From positions 310,001-374,000 of the forward strand of contig NZ_PSZE01000002.1 of NCBI RefSeq assembly GCF_002933465.1: 64,000 nt of DNA. The letters run 5' to 3'. The notes under the pieces were generated by a model. That model made no database searches, had not been told where the DNA came from, and saw only the letters and a list, made by a program, of their open reading frames with translations. Positions within the stretch are counted from its first letter, which is position 1. The number at the start of each line of letters is the position of its first letter. The translations under genes were made by a program, and so were the position numbers. Origin of the DNA: Nocardia nova. Its GTDB lineage: Bacteria; Actinomycetota; Actinomycetes; Mycobacteriales; Mycobacteriaceae. This document shows, piece after piece, positions 37,322-45,352 of this stretch.

Positions 37322-37810
37322 ATGCGAACCTGTTCATCCGTGGGGATCGGACAGCGGCTTCGCTGGCAGACACCGGGAGCAGAGCCGCAATCGAACAAGT
37401 CTGCGTCGGAGACAAACGCGCCTGTGGGATGGCACGACGTGCTCATTGCCCTCGACCGCCTCGCGCCTGAAATCGCGGCAACGTGTCGCGCGCGCCAGGT
37501 CCCGTCCCCCGAGCGATCACTGCTGACGGGGCGGGGATGGCTTCTCGACTTCTATCCCGGGGCGCGCCTGCAGTTGCGGATCGATTGGACCGGCGGCTGG
37601 GCATTCATGCACCGCCCCATTCCTCAACCCGGCGCATACCGGGCCCTTCCCGGTCATGGAGCGAAGAGGATCTCCAAGAACGATGCTCGTCTCCATTGGG
37701 AGAGCCGAGTAGCCAGAGATCCCACCGCCCGCGCGGAGTTCACGGAAACTGCGCTTCGTGAAAGCTTCCGGAATCAGCTCGCCCGCCTGTCGCCGGCCAG
37801 AACGCAGTGA
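37322..37810 (+). CDS. Hypothetical protein
   Basis: A 162-aa ORF with even amino-acid use after residue 35. I do not recognise it. The middle (LLDFYPGARLQLRIDWTGGWAFMHRP) looks like beta strands of a small soluble protein, and the C-terminal 60 residues are basic and helical. The first 30 residues look less like protein, so the start may lie later, for example at the GTG at 37340. Nothing nearby suggests a role. Confidence 0.5.
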   Translation: MRTCSSVGIGQRLRWQTPGAEPQSNKSASETNAPVGWHDVLIALDRLAPEIAATCRARQVPSPERSLLTGRGWLLDFYPGARLQLRIDWTGGWAFMHRPIPQPGAYRALPGHGAKRISKNDARLHWESRVARDPTARAEFTETALRESFRNQLARLSPARTQ

Positions 37811-37938
37811 AGTAGCTTGCTGGCGAGACCTCCCACCGTGGCTGGATGGCACGAAGCCGGTCGAGATGCACGCCTCCGTGAGGGGACCTGGCTGCGAGTG
37901 TCGACATCGGGTTTACCCTCGGCTGGGCCACGGTCTCT

Positions 37939-38802
37939 TCAGCGCAGTTCTTCGAAGGTTCGCGCGAAGGCCAGTGCCCCGTGCCCATCGGCGACCTGGC
38001 GGTCGATCAGATTCTTCACCGGCGCGACCATGTCGAGGGCGACGCCGGCATCGCGGCTGGCACGCACCATCGCGTCCAGCGCCGCCTTCTGGAAGGCCAG
38101 ATGTTGCCGATCGGTGGTGTAGTCCCCTGATTCGATGATCCGTCCGAACTCGGGCAGCGATTGCGACATGGCACGCGTCCATGCCGCGGCTCGATCGGAG
38201 AACGCGGCGACCGACTGCCCGGCCGAGGCGACCATGGCCGCGCCGTGCAGGAATCCGGTGAACATCGTGTACATCCCGGCCAGCAAGGCGAAGTCGTACA
38301 ACGAGGCCAGACCGGCGTCCGCGCCGAAATACTCGGCGGTGCCGAGCAATTCGAGAGCTTCGCGATTCGTGTCGAATACCGCGCGGGATCCGCTGTAGAG
38401 AACCGACGAGCCCGGCCGGCCGATCATCTGCGGCACCGCCATGATGCCGCCGTCGAGATGGTCGATGCCGTGGGCGGCGGCCCAGCGGGCCAGTTCCCGG
38501 GCCTCCTCGGGTGCGGTACTGGTGAGATTGATCAGCTGCCGCCCCCGTAGCTGTCCGGCAACCGGGTCCAGCGTGGCGTGTACGGACGCATGGTCGAGCA
38601 ACACGGTCACGATGACATCGCTCGCCCGCACCGCATCGACGATCGAGGATGCGGCGGTGGCGCCGTCGGCGATCAGGTCGGCATCCTTGCCCGCGGTCCG
38701 GTTCCACACCGTCGTCGGGTGGCCGCCCCGCACGAACGCCGCGGCCAGCGCGCGGCCCATCGCGCCGAGCCCTAGAACCGTCACTGTCGTCTGTTCCGCC
38801 AT
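37939..38802 (-). CDS. NADPH-dependent imine-reductase/6PGDH-like oxidoreductase
   Basis: A 287-aa beta-hydroxyacid-dehydrogenase-fold protein: VTVLGLGAMGRALAAAFVRGGH (Rossmann), VWNRTAGK, NLTSTAPEEA and a C-terminal helical dimerisation domain with LYDFALLAGMYTMF. The catalytic Lys of true hydroxyacid dehydrogenases is not obvious, and DFALLAGMY fits imine reductases better. It is divergent from an HxlR regulator with a perfect palindrome between them, so it is probably induced by a substrate or electrophile sensed by HxlR. Confidence 0.86.
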   Translation of the reverse strand: MAEQTTVTVLGLGAMGRALAAAFVRGGHPTTVWNRTAGKDADLIADGATAASSIVDAVRASDVIVTVLLDHASVHATLDPVAGQLRGRQLINLTSTAPEEARELARWAAAHGIDHLDGGIMAVPQMIGRPGSSVLYSGSRAVFDTNREALELLGTAEYFGADAGLASLYDFALLAGMYTMFTGFLHGAAMVASAGQSVAAFSDRAAAWTRAMSQSLPEFGRIIESGDYTTDRQHLAFQKAALDAMVRASRDAGVALDMVAPVKNLIDRQVADGHGALAFARTFEELR

Positions 38803-38882
38803 TGTGGATCAACTCCTCGGAAGTGGGAAACGTTGTGGTCAGCGCGCCGGAATCAACCCTGCGGCAAGGCCGTTCATTCGAC

Positions 38883-38909
38883 AAGTACCTACTATTTGGT
38901 CGGGTACTT
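38883..38909. promoter_or_regulatory. Putative HxlR operator
   Basis: AAGTACC and GGTACTT form a perfect 7-bp inverted repeat with 13 bp between (38883-38889, 38903-38909), in the 142-bp gap between the divergent oxidoreductase and HxlR genes. HxlR regulators often bind such GTAC-centred palindromes. Confidence 0.6.
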
Positions 38910-38944
38910 ACCAGCAGGTGTGTGAACAGGTAGCGAGGGTGCCG

Positions 38945-39295
38945 ATGGGCGTGAAGAGATCCGGACCATACTTCTGCGGCATCGACGCCGCCATGGACGT
39001 GCTCGGCGGCAAATGGAAGCCGCTCATCCTCTGGGAGCTGGAGGCACACGGCGTCCGCCGCTTCGGCGAACTCCACCGCGGCCTGCCCGGTGTCTCGGAG
39101 AAGATGCTCATCCAGCATCTGCGCGAACTCGAGGAAGACGACATCATCATCCGCAACGTCTTCCCGGAGGTTCCACCGCGCGTGGAATACGAACTCACCG
39201 AACTGGGTTCGGCGCTGAACGCCGCCCTGGAACCGCTCGGAGCGTGGGGGCGCGCCCGAATCGACCGGATCGGCGCGTCACGCGTACACGACTGA
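38945..39295 (+). CDS. HxlR family transcriptional regulator
   Basis: A 116-aa winged-helix protein with all HxlR landmarks: CGIDAAMDVLGGKWKPLILWEL (early Cys, often redox- or electrophile-sensing), RRFGELHRGLPGVSEKMLIQHLRELEEDDII and PPRVEYELTELG. The ATG at 38945 puts the Cys near residue 11. It probably controls the divergent imine-reductase-like gene and itself. Confidence 0.93.
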   Translation: MGVKRSGPYFCGIDAAMDVLGGKWKPLILWELEAHGVRRFGELHRGLPGVSEKMLIQHLRELEEDDIIIRNVFPEVPPRVEYELTELGSALNAALEPLGAWGRARIDRIGASRVHD

Positions 39296-39360
39296 ACCGG
39301 ACCCTGGTCAGCGACGAACGAGCCGCGACACAAGGCGGCCGCCTGGTGGCGCCGGTCCTG

Positions 39361-39666
39361 CTACTGCGCCTTGTGGTGTTTGCCGGGGGAGAGCGGTCGG
39401 GCGTACATGTGGCCGCCGCGGACGCCGAACTCGATACGACAAGGGAAGACCGGGACTTCGTCGTCGGCGCGGTGGTGGTGGGTGACGAGCATCGTCATCG
39501 CCCAGTCGCGCAGCGGTACCGGCAGTGCGATCATGGTGCCGTCGCGTAGTCGCAGGTGGGGTTCGCCGCGGCCGAGGGGGTCGGCGATGGTGATGCTGAC
39601 GATGTCGAGGATCAGGCCGGTGTCGGTCGCGGAGGCGACCACGGGTGGGTCGAGCGCGAGAGCCAT
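39361..39666 (-). CDS. Hypothetical protein
   Basis: A 101-aa ORF with balanced composition and a plausible all-beta pattern (LILDIVSITIADPLGRGEPHLRLRDGTMIALPV). Near the C-terminus is RIEFGVRGGHMYARPL. I do not recognise a family. No strong ribosome site is seen before ATG 39666. It sits beside a stretch of gene remnants, so it could itself be a survivor of decay. Confidence 0.45.
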   Translation of the reverse strand: MALALDPPVVASATDTGLILDIVSITIADPLGRGEPHLRLRDGTMIALPVPLRDWAMTMLVTHHHRADDEVPVFPCRIEFGVRGGHMYARPLSPGKHHKAQ

Positions 39667-39749
39667 ATCGGCAACTTAGCCGCGACACCTGTCGCGATCA
39701 CTGTCTGCGACTCGTGTCGGCGCCGGGATTTCATGGCAGGTCCAGGCGG

Positions 39750-39818
39750 GGCAGCGATGCCTGCATTGCGAAACGCCAGTGCGGCCACCGAGCCCGTGAC
39801 GCCACCACCGATCACCAT
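39750..39818 (-). pseudogene. FAD-binding N-terminal remnant
   Basis: From ATG 39818, 23 codons read MVIGGGVTGSVAALAFRNAG, an intact FAD GxGxxG fingerprint of a flavin monooxygenase. The next residues are proline-rich and unlike any flavoprotein, and the frame soon ends. It is only a 5' scrap. Confidence 0.5.
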
Positions 39819-39842
39819 GCCGTTGCCGCCTTGTTCCGCTCG

Positions 39843-39983
39843 ATGTTCGATCCATCACGCGGCCGCGCCGGGCGCCCGGCAGATGCGGCCCGCCTGATCG
39901 CATGGCGCGTATCCGACGAGGGAGGGTGGGTCGTGGGCCAGGTGCTCAACTCCGAGGGCGGGTTCCGCAGGTTCGTGTTCTGA
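39843..39983 (+). pseudogene. Short-chain dehydrogenase C-terminal remnant
   Basis: The last 47 codons before the stop at 39981 read like the C-terminus of an SDR: RAGRPADAARLIAWRVSDEG followed by GWVVGQVLNSEGGF. No Rossmann motif or catalytic YxxxK lies upstream in any frame; the upstream sequence instead overlaps the FAD scrap on the other strand. Confidence 0.6.
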
Positions 39984-40063
39984 CCGTGGGCTCAGCATGG
40001 TATCGACCGGCGTCCGAGACCGATCGACTGCTTGCCGCAACGGACCGGAAACAGATTCGTCCG

Positions 40064-41557
40064 TCAAAGCTGTGTGTCGTGTTGGGTGGCGGGCCGGGTG
40101 AGAATCAGCGCCATCGCTGATAGTGCCGCGCAGACGGCGGCCACGATGTATTGGGTGAGCTGCCATGACCAGCGGAATGCTTCGGCCTGGCCGGCTGGGT
40201 CCGACACATCGATGGTGCCCGCAGCGGTGGTGGCGGCAACGGTGGCGCCGAGGCGGGTGGCCAGTATCGAGACGAGCAGCGCGGAGAAGGCGGCGATGAC
40301 CAGGGCTTCCGCGGCGCCTCTGACCATGTTGAGGAAGCCCGCGGCCATGCCGGCTCGGTGGGCCGGGATCAGGCGCATGGCTTGGCCGTCGCTGATGCCG
40401 AAGGTGATGCCCATTCCGATACCGATACACAGCAGTGGCGCGGCGAGCGTGGCGGCGGTGATATCGACGGGCAGCGTGCTGAGCCAGAGGTTTCCGGCGA
40501 CAACCGTGCCGAGCGCGAGGGCCAACAGTAGCCGCGGCGACACCCCCGCATTGACCGCCGCACCGGCGACGAGGGGCAGGACGAGCACAGGCCCGGTGAG
40601 TAACACTATGGTGAGACCCGTGGCTGCGGAGTCCATGTCCCCGACGCTTTGCAGGTAGGTGGGCAGGTAGACCAATACTCCCAAGAACCCGACCGATGTG
40701 GTCAGGGCGCTCAGTACCCAGCCGATGAACTGGCGGTTGCGCATCAGGGAGGGGTCGAGAAGTGGCGCCGCAACGCGTCTCTGCGAGAGGATGAACACGG
40801 CCAGGAGGACAATTCCGGCCGCGGCGGCCGCGACGACCAGCGGGGCATCCCATCCGCGTTCCGGGCCTTCGAGTACGACGACCATGACGCCCGACAGACC
40901 GATCACACATGTCGAGATGCCGATACGATCGATACGGTGCGGTCCAGGCGCGCGAGATTCGGCAAGCCCCCGAGATCCGGCGAACAACAAGATTGCGATC
41001 GCGACATAAGCCCCGAAACTTCCGCGCCAGCCCAGTGATTGGATCAGCACGCCGGACAGCGACGGGCCGACGGCGATACCGATTCCCGCCACGGTGCCCA
41101 TCAGCGCGAAGGCGCGAGTCAGGGCCGGGCCCGAATAAGCGTGGGCGAGTAGGGCTCCGCCTGCGGCCATCACACCGGCGCCGCCGACACCGGCGACGAT
41201 CCGGCCGAGGTCGACCACGGCGATATTCGGCCCCACCGCACAAATGAGCGCCCCTAGGGCGAAAGCGGCAGCCGAACCGGAAAATACGCGCCTGCGTCCG
41301 ACGACATCGGCCAGCGACCCGCAGATCAGTGTGCAGACCGCGAACGCGAGGTTGTACCCGGCGACAACCCAGTTCAACGCCGAGCCCGCAGTGCGCAGGT
41401 CCGCACCGATGCGCGGCAACGCCACCGCGGTACCGGAGATCGCCATGGCGACCAGCAACACCCCCGTCAGCACCGTCGGGAGGGTAAGCCGTTGCGCGGC
41501 TGAGGATCTCCATGCCTGCGAGGACTTCACACCGTCGTGCGTTCGCGATCCGGTCAT
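40064..41557 (-). CDS. MFS drug transporter (DHA2-like)
   Basis: A 497-aa membrane protein with about 14 helices. The MFS motif A is GSLADVVGRRRVF, after helix 2, and motif C-like GIGIAVGPSLSGVL is in helix 5, typical of drug:H+ antiporters. There is a large central loop near RAPGPHRIDRIG. The promoter region contains a MerR-type palindrome (41574-41593) placed in a 19-bp spacer promoter, so expression is probably induced through a MerR-family activator, which is not encoded nearby. Confidence 0.92.
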   Translation of the reverse strand: MTGSRTHDGVKSSQAWRSSAAQRLTLPTVLTGVLLVAMAISGTAVALPRIGADLRTAGSALNWVVAGYNLAFAVCTLICGSLADVVGRRRVFSGSAAAFALGALICAVGPNIAVVDLGRIVAGVGGAGVMAAGGALLAHAYSGPALTRAFALMGTVAGIGIAVGPSLSGVLIQSLGWRGSFGAYVAIAILLFAGSRGLAESRAPGPHRIDRIGISTCVIGLSGVMVVVLEGPERGWDAPLVVAAAAAGIVLLAVFILSQRRVAAPLLDPSLMRNRQFIGWVLSALTTSVGFLGVLVYLPTYLQSVGDMDSAATGLTIVLLTGPVLVLPLVAGAAVNAGVSPRLLLALALGTVVAGNLWLSTLPVDITAATLAAPLLCIGIGMGITFGISDGQAMRLIPAHRAGMAAGFLNMVRGAAEALVIAAFSALLVSILATRLGATVAATTAAGTIDVSDPAGQAEAFRWSWQLTQYIVAAVCAALSAMALILTRPATQHDTQL

Positions 41558-41573
41558 GAAATCCGATCGAAAT

Positions 41574-41593
41574 ACCTGAACACCGGTTCAGGT
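41574..41593 (-). promoter_or_regulatory. MerR-type operator/promoter for the MFS gene
   Basis: ACCTGAAC-N4-GTTCAGGT (perfect 8-bp arms). On the minus strand TTGACC (41597-41592) serves as -35 and the palindrome fills a 19-bp spacer, the long spacing typical of MerR-family-activated promoters. The MFS ATG is 17 bp downstream. Confidence 0.6.
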
Positions 41594-41627
41594 CAAGCGT
41601 GCAGTCCGTCACACAAGACAGCAGTTG

Positions 41628-41647
41628 ACCTCAACCCGCGTTGAGGT
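41628..41647 (+). promoter_or_regulatory. Second MerR-type operator/promoter, facing the remnant region
   Basis: ACCTCAAC-N4-GTTGAGGT, perfect 8-bp arms, closely related to the palindrome at 41574. On the plus strand TTGACC (41625-41630) and TACCTG (41650-41655) are 19 bp apart. It points to an aborted start at 41714, so the gene it served seems to be lost. Confidence 0.55.
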
Positions 41648-41713
41648 TCTACCTGTTGCCGGTGCGGACGCAATCCAGGTTCGTACGGAAACAACCGAAA
41701 GGAATTGGCAGGT

Positions 41714-41743
41714 ATGGAACCCTTTGCAGCACAGTCGAGCTGA
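41714..41743 (+). pseudogene. Aborted gene start (9 codons)
   Basis: A purine-rich ribosome-site region (GAAAGGAA, about 41697-41704) precedes an ATG at 41714, but the frame closes at TGA 41741 after nine codons. With a MerR-type promoter just upstream it looks like the 5' end of a deleted gene. Identity unknown. Confidence 0.4.
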
Positions 41744-41906
41744 TCGATTCACCCGCTCGCCACGCAGTTCCAGTCGTTCCCCCTCGCTCGCGGGTGCTCA
41801 GCCGACCCAGTGCGCCCGCCCGCGCCGACAACGGCCGATATCCGCGCCCGCCGCCCGCGTCACCACGGACTCTTCACCGCGAGCGACGCGGGCCCGCCGG
41901 GCGGAG

Positions 41907-42269
41907 CGGTTCGTCACCGTCGTCAACCTCCACGGCCTGCGCGACCCGCGCGGCAAGGCCGACACCCCGGCCCGCCAAGCGCAGGGCGAGCGGCTCGCGG
42001 ACCTCGTCGAGAAAGCGCGCGAGGACGGCGATCTGACTGTGGTGTGCGGCGACTTCAACCTGCTCCCCGACAGCACGACCTTCAAGGTCCTCGCCGGCCT
42101 CGGGCTGACCGACCTGGTCGGCGTCGCCGACCCCAGGACCTCCCGCTACCCGAAGCCGCTTCGGCACGCGAGCTACCTGCTGGTCTCCGACCCCGACGCG
42201 GTGAGACGGTTCGAGATCGCGCCCGCGCCCGAAGTGTCCGACCACCGCGCTCTGGTACTCGACCTCTGA
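41907..42269 (+). pseudogene. Endonuclease/exonuclease/phosphatase family, 3' fragment
   Basis: 120 codons read as the C-terminal part of an EEP-family enzyme: RFVTVVNLHGLRDPRGK, TVVCGDFNLLPDSTTF (catalytic GDFN), RHASYLLVSD and the terminal SDHRALVLDL with the catalytic SDH. The N-terminal half, with the metal-binding Asn and Glu, is absent; the frame upstream is low-complexity Arg/Ser/Pro sequence. The fragment is intact to the stop, so the truncation is 5'. Confidence 0.75.
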
Positions 42270-42412
42270 CGGCAGGGGGCGTGGCGGCAGCCGCGGCATA
42301 TGCCCGCGTTTCCTTCGCCGGGCACCGTGGCGAGGTCGGTCTCGACGGTTCCGAGCCGTTCGCTGTCGGCGAGCAGGTCCCGCGCTTGGGTCAGGGTGGT
42401 GTGTCGTGGCCG

Positions 42413-42499
42413 GTGATCGAAGGCGCCGCCGCGGACCGGTGGACCTGGCTGCTTCCGGCTGCCTACACCCAGCTTCGTCTTGTCCGCGAACTCACCGTC
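42413..42499 (+). pseudogene. Transposase 3' fragment
   Basis: 29 codons containing ADRWTWLLPAAYTQLRLVREL. This matches, from recall, the conserved end of an actinomycete transposase family (NF041680 type; DRWTWL-AAYTQLRLAR-DL). It continues in frame directly into the guaA-like fragment. No terminal inverted repeats were found around it. Confidence 0.5.
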
Positions 42500-42619
42500 G
42501 ATCTGCCCTACGAGGTGCTCGAACGCGTCTTTCCCCGCATCGCCAACGAGGTGGCCTAGGTCAACCGCGTGGTGCTCGACGTAACGAGCAATCCGCCGGG
42601 CACCATCGAATGGGGATGA
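42500..42619 (+). pseudogene. guaA (GMP synthase) 3' remnant with in-frame stop
   Basis: The codons read DLPYEVLERVFPRIANEVA, a stop (TAG 42557), then VNRVVLDVTSNPPGTIEWG and TGA. This is the C-terminus of GMP synthase (LPYD-LLE-R-I-NEV...VNRVVYD-TSKPPGTIEWE). The internal stop and lack of the rest of guaA make it a relic. The 328 bp that follow (42620-42947) hold nothing I can identify. Confidence 0.75.
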
Positions 42620-42947
42620 CAGGCTTTTGCAGGAGCCCCAACCACCTCCTACCCGTCGGTCAAGTGCAGTACCCGGACACGCCTTCGAACGACACTGAAG
42701 AGGAATTCGAAATCTGACACCCTCGGATCGTTGTTCCTGACCGTCACCGCGCAACGAGCGGCTTACACCTCCTGGGCATCGGACCCAGTTCTGCTGTTCA
42801 GCAATGGATTTCGTTGCTTGGCGGGGGATCCGGAGACGAAGGTGTCCGATGCGGTGTGGGTCCGTGACTACACCTCTTTCTCATGGGTGGTTTGTCTTCG
42901 AATCCGCGGACATTATTTGTCCGGCGGTCTCCGACGCGCGACTTGAT

Positions 42948-43448
42948 TTACCGTGGAATCGGTCGGTGGTCCGCTCTGCGGAGGTGAAGAATAGGGAATG
43001 GTCGCCCGTCGGCATCATGATCGGATCGGGCGGCTGTGACGAACCCGTGGTGTTCGTAGAAGCCGACGGCTTGCGGGTTCTGTTCGTTGACATCGACACG
43101 CAGATCAGGGATTTCCGCCATCGCTGTCAGCAGCAGGGCGGTTCCGACGCCGCGGCCGCGATACGCGTTGTCGATGAAGAGCATCTCCAGATTCGACCCG
43201 GCCACGCCGGAGAATCCGACCGCCACATCGTCCAGCGTCGCCACCGTCAACGAGACGGCAGACAGATAGGTGCTGGCGATTCGCTCCTGGTAGAAGTCGA
43301 TGTCGTCGGGGGTGAGGAAATGGTGGGTCGCTTCCACAGCGCTTCGCCAGATCTCCACGAGCGTCGGCCACTCGGTTCGGCCCCGGCACGGCCGGAGCGT
43401 CGGTTCGGCACCGGGCACGGTCTCGTCGGTCGACGGGAGGGAAGCCAT
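42948..43448 (-). CDS. GNAT family N-acetyltransferase
   Basis: A 166-aa GNAT protein. The acetyl-CoA binding motif A is LFIDNAYRGRGVGTALL, and the last strand gives VNEQNPQAVGFYEHHGF. The N-terminal TLVEIWRSAVEATHHFL resembles the YjaB/PhnO-like subgroup. Substrate unknown. It ends the minus-strand run that includes the FAD monooxygenase upstream (70 bp apart). Confidence 0.88.
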   Translation of the reverse strand: MASLPSTDETVPGAEPTLRPCRGRTEWPTLVEIWRSAVEATHHFLTPDDIDFYQERIASTYLSAVSLTVATLDDVAVGFSGVAGSNLEMLFIDNAYRGRGVGTALLLTAMAEIPDLRVDVNEQNPQAVGFYEHHGFVTAARSDHDADGRPFPILHLRRADHRPIPR

Positions 43449-43517
43449 TGTTATCCTTTTACTGTATGGACTGCACGATCTCGGCTCGGCTGGGCGTTTT
43501 CGCGACGAAGAGGCTGT

Positions 43518-44663
43518 TCATTCCGGCGGATGCCAGGACAACACCGGATCCAAGTTTCGCAGCATGGCCCGGCCCGACGCCAGCCGAATCGCGTTGTCGC
43601 GGAGAAATGTCGCCGGCGGTGCGCTCCATTGCGCCACCATTCCGATGCGGCGTGACCGCCTTGCGATCGCTTGCGATCGAGGCCGGCGCAACCGGTCGTA
43701 CTCGCCCAAGGCAGGGTCGATTGCATGTCGGTCGAGCAGCGCCGCCAGTGTCACAGCGTCCTCCAGGGCTTGATTGGCGCCTTGCCCGAGGTTCGGCGTC
43801 ATGGCATGGGCGGCATCGCCGATCAGGGCGACGCGGCGACGAACGAAGGTGTCGAGGTCGGGCAGCTCGAACAGGTCGTGGTGCAGTACCGCCTCCGGTG
43901 ATACCGCGCTCAGCAGCGTCGGTATCGGCGCCGGCCAGCGGCCGAAACGTGCCCGTACTTGGGCAAGTTCGCCATCGCGGTGCCGTTCACCCGCGGGTGC
44001 GTTCGCGACAGCGAACAGATACGCGCAGCCGTCAGCAAGCGGAACGACCCCGAAACGTTCACCGCGGCCCCAGATTTCGCCACTCTCGGGCCGGAAATCC
44101 AGTTCGGTGGTGATCATCCGCCATGCGGTATACCCGGCGTATCGCGGAAGGGTGCCTTGTGGCCACAGGGAACGTCGGACGGCACTGTGGATCCCATCAG
44201 CCCCGATGACGACGTCGGCTTCCGAAACCCCCATGGAATGGGTAACTGAGACTGTCGTTGCCGAACCGTTTTCGACGCGGGTGACTTTCGTTGCAGTGCG
44301 CAGAACCCCGTCGGGAAGCGCGGCGGCCAGAATGTCGAATAGGTCGGAGCGCCGTATAACCACCAGCGGGCCGTATCTGCGCTCGAGAACGTTCGTGTCG
44401 GTGCGCGATAGCCATCGGCCCTTTCGGTCGCGAATGCCGCCCTCGGTTTCGATCCGGCCCGCGGATCGGACCTGATCACCCAGCCCGAGCGCATCCATAG
44501 CCCGAACGCCATTGGCCCACAACGAAATCCCCGAGCCCGATTCTCCGATCCGCGGCGCTTGCTCGAGTACTTCGACACGCCATCCACGAGCGGTCAAGCC
44601 GAGAGCCGCTGCTAGGCCGGCGATTCCTCCGCCGACCACGATCGCACTCGGTGTCCTGGTCAC
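43518..44663 (-). CDS. FAD-dependent monooxygenase (salicylate hydroxylase-like)
   Basis: A 381-aa class A flavin monooxygenase: N-terminal IVVGGGIAGLAAALGL (FAD), DG fingerprint in ADVVIGADGIHSAVR, and GD motif in VALIGDAAHAMTPNLGQGANQA. The GTG at 44663 is preferred because the frame upstream runs into the TetR gene on the other strand. It is divergent from a TetR gene with a long nested palindrome between, so it is probably an inducible detoxifying or catabolic hydroxylase. Confidence 0.92.
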   Translation of the reverse strand: MTRTPSAIVVGGGIAGLAAALGLTARGWRVEVLEQAPRIGESGSGISLWANGVRAMDALGLGDQVRSAGRIETEGGIRDRKGRWLSRTDTNVLERRYGPLVVIRRSDLFDILAAALPDGVLRTATKVTRVENGSATTVSVTHSMGVSEADVVIGADGIHSAVRRSLWPQGTLPRYAGYTAWRMITTELDFRPESGEIWGRGERFGVVPLADGCAYLFAVANAPAGERHRDGELAQVRARFGRWPAPIPTLLSAVSPEAVLHHDLFELPDLDTFVRRRVALIGDAAHAMTPNLGQGANQALEDAVTLAALLDRHAIDPALGEYDRLRRPRSQAIARRSRRIGMVAQWSAPPATFLRDNAIRLASGRAMLRNLDPVLSWHPPE

Positions 44664-44673
44664 GATATCCTCC

Positions 44674-44708
44674 ACTACATCCGTAGTTGAACTAACTACA
44701 GATGTAGT
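44674..44708. promoter_or_regulatory. Putative TetR operator (nested 35-bp palindrome)
   Basis: Outer arms ACTACATC (44674-44681) and GATGTAGT (44701-44708) enclose inner arms GTAGTT (44683-44688) and AACTAC (44694-44699). It fills most of the 72-bp gap between the divergent monooxygenase and TetR genes. Confidence 0.65.
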
Positions 44709-44735
44709 CCATTGTTGGGGAAAGGTAAAGAGGAA

Positions 44736-45305
44736 GTGACCGATACCGCACAACGCAGCACTCGGCTGGCCGATGCAGCGATCGAGACGTTGGCCGAATC
44801 CGGTATGCGCGGTCTCACCCATCGGGCTGTCGATCGCATGGCCGCGCTGCCGGAGGGCTCGTGTTCGAATCGGTTCCGTACCCGCCGCGCGCTGCTGGAT
44901 GCCACGGTGCAGCGGCTCGCTGAGCTCGACGCCGCCGACGTCACTTCCACTGTCCTGGATTCCGCCGATCTCGACGGTGTGGCGTCGGTGCTCGCCGAGG
45001 TCTCCCACCGCTGGCTCACCCGCGACCGGACGCGAATGATCGCGCGCTACGAACTGGCCCTGGAAGCGACCCGCCGCCCCGAGATTCGCGAGGCGTTGAA
45101 CGCCGGCGGAGCGCGATTCCGGGCGATGGCCACCGCACTGTACGAACGTCTGGGCGTTTCGGATCCCGCTACGCGAGCACAGGCTTTCGTCGGCTGCTTC
45201 GACGGCCTGATCTTCGACCACGTCGCCGGGGCGGGAGCTCGCGAGCCGGATATCGACCACCTGCGTGAGACGTTTCGCGGCTTGTTGCGTGGGTTCGCCG
45301 CCTGA
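44736..45305 (+). CDS. TetR family transcriptional regulator
   Basis: A 189-aa TetR protein: TRLADAAIETLAESGMRGLTHRAVDR followed by a less typical recognition helix (ALPEGSCSNRFRTRRALLDA), the TetR_C_17-like type. I chose the GTG at 44736; a TTG at 44712 would add eight residues. The downstream gene on the other strand is a truncated hydrolase whose 3' end abuts this gene. Confidence 0.87.
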   Translation: MTDTAQRSTRLADAAIETLAESGMRGLTHRAVDRMAALPEGSCSNRFRTRRALLDATVQRLAELDAADVTSTVLDSADLDGVASVLAEVSHRWLTRDRTRMIARYELALEATRRPEIREALNAGGARFRAMATALYERLGVSDPATRAQAFVGCFDGLIFDHVAGAGAREPDIDHLRETFRGLLRGFAA

Positions 45306-45352
45306 GCCGCGGCAGGAGCACCGGCGTGTCCGACTCCTCGCACGCGCGGAGA

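Noticed and set aside
42804-43655. 283-aa ORF on the plus strand
   Set aside because: Antisense to the GNAT gene, which has clear family motifs; the ORF has none.
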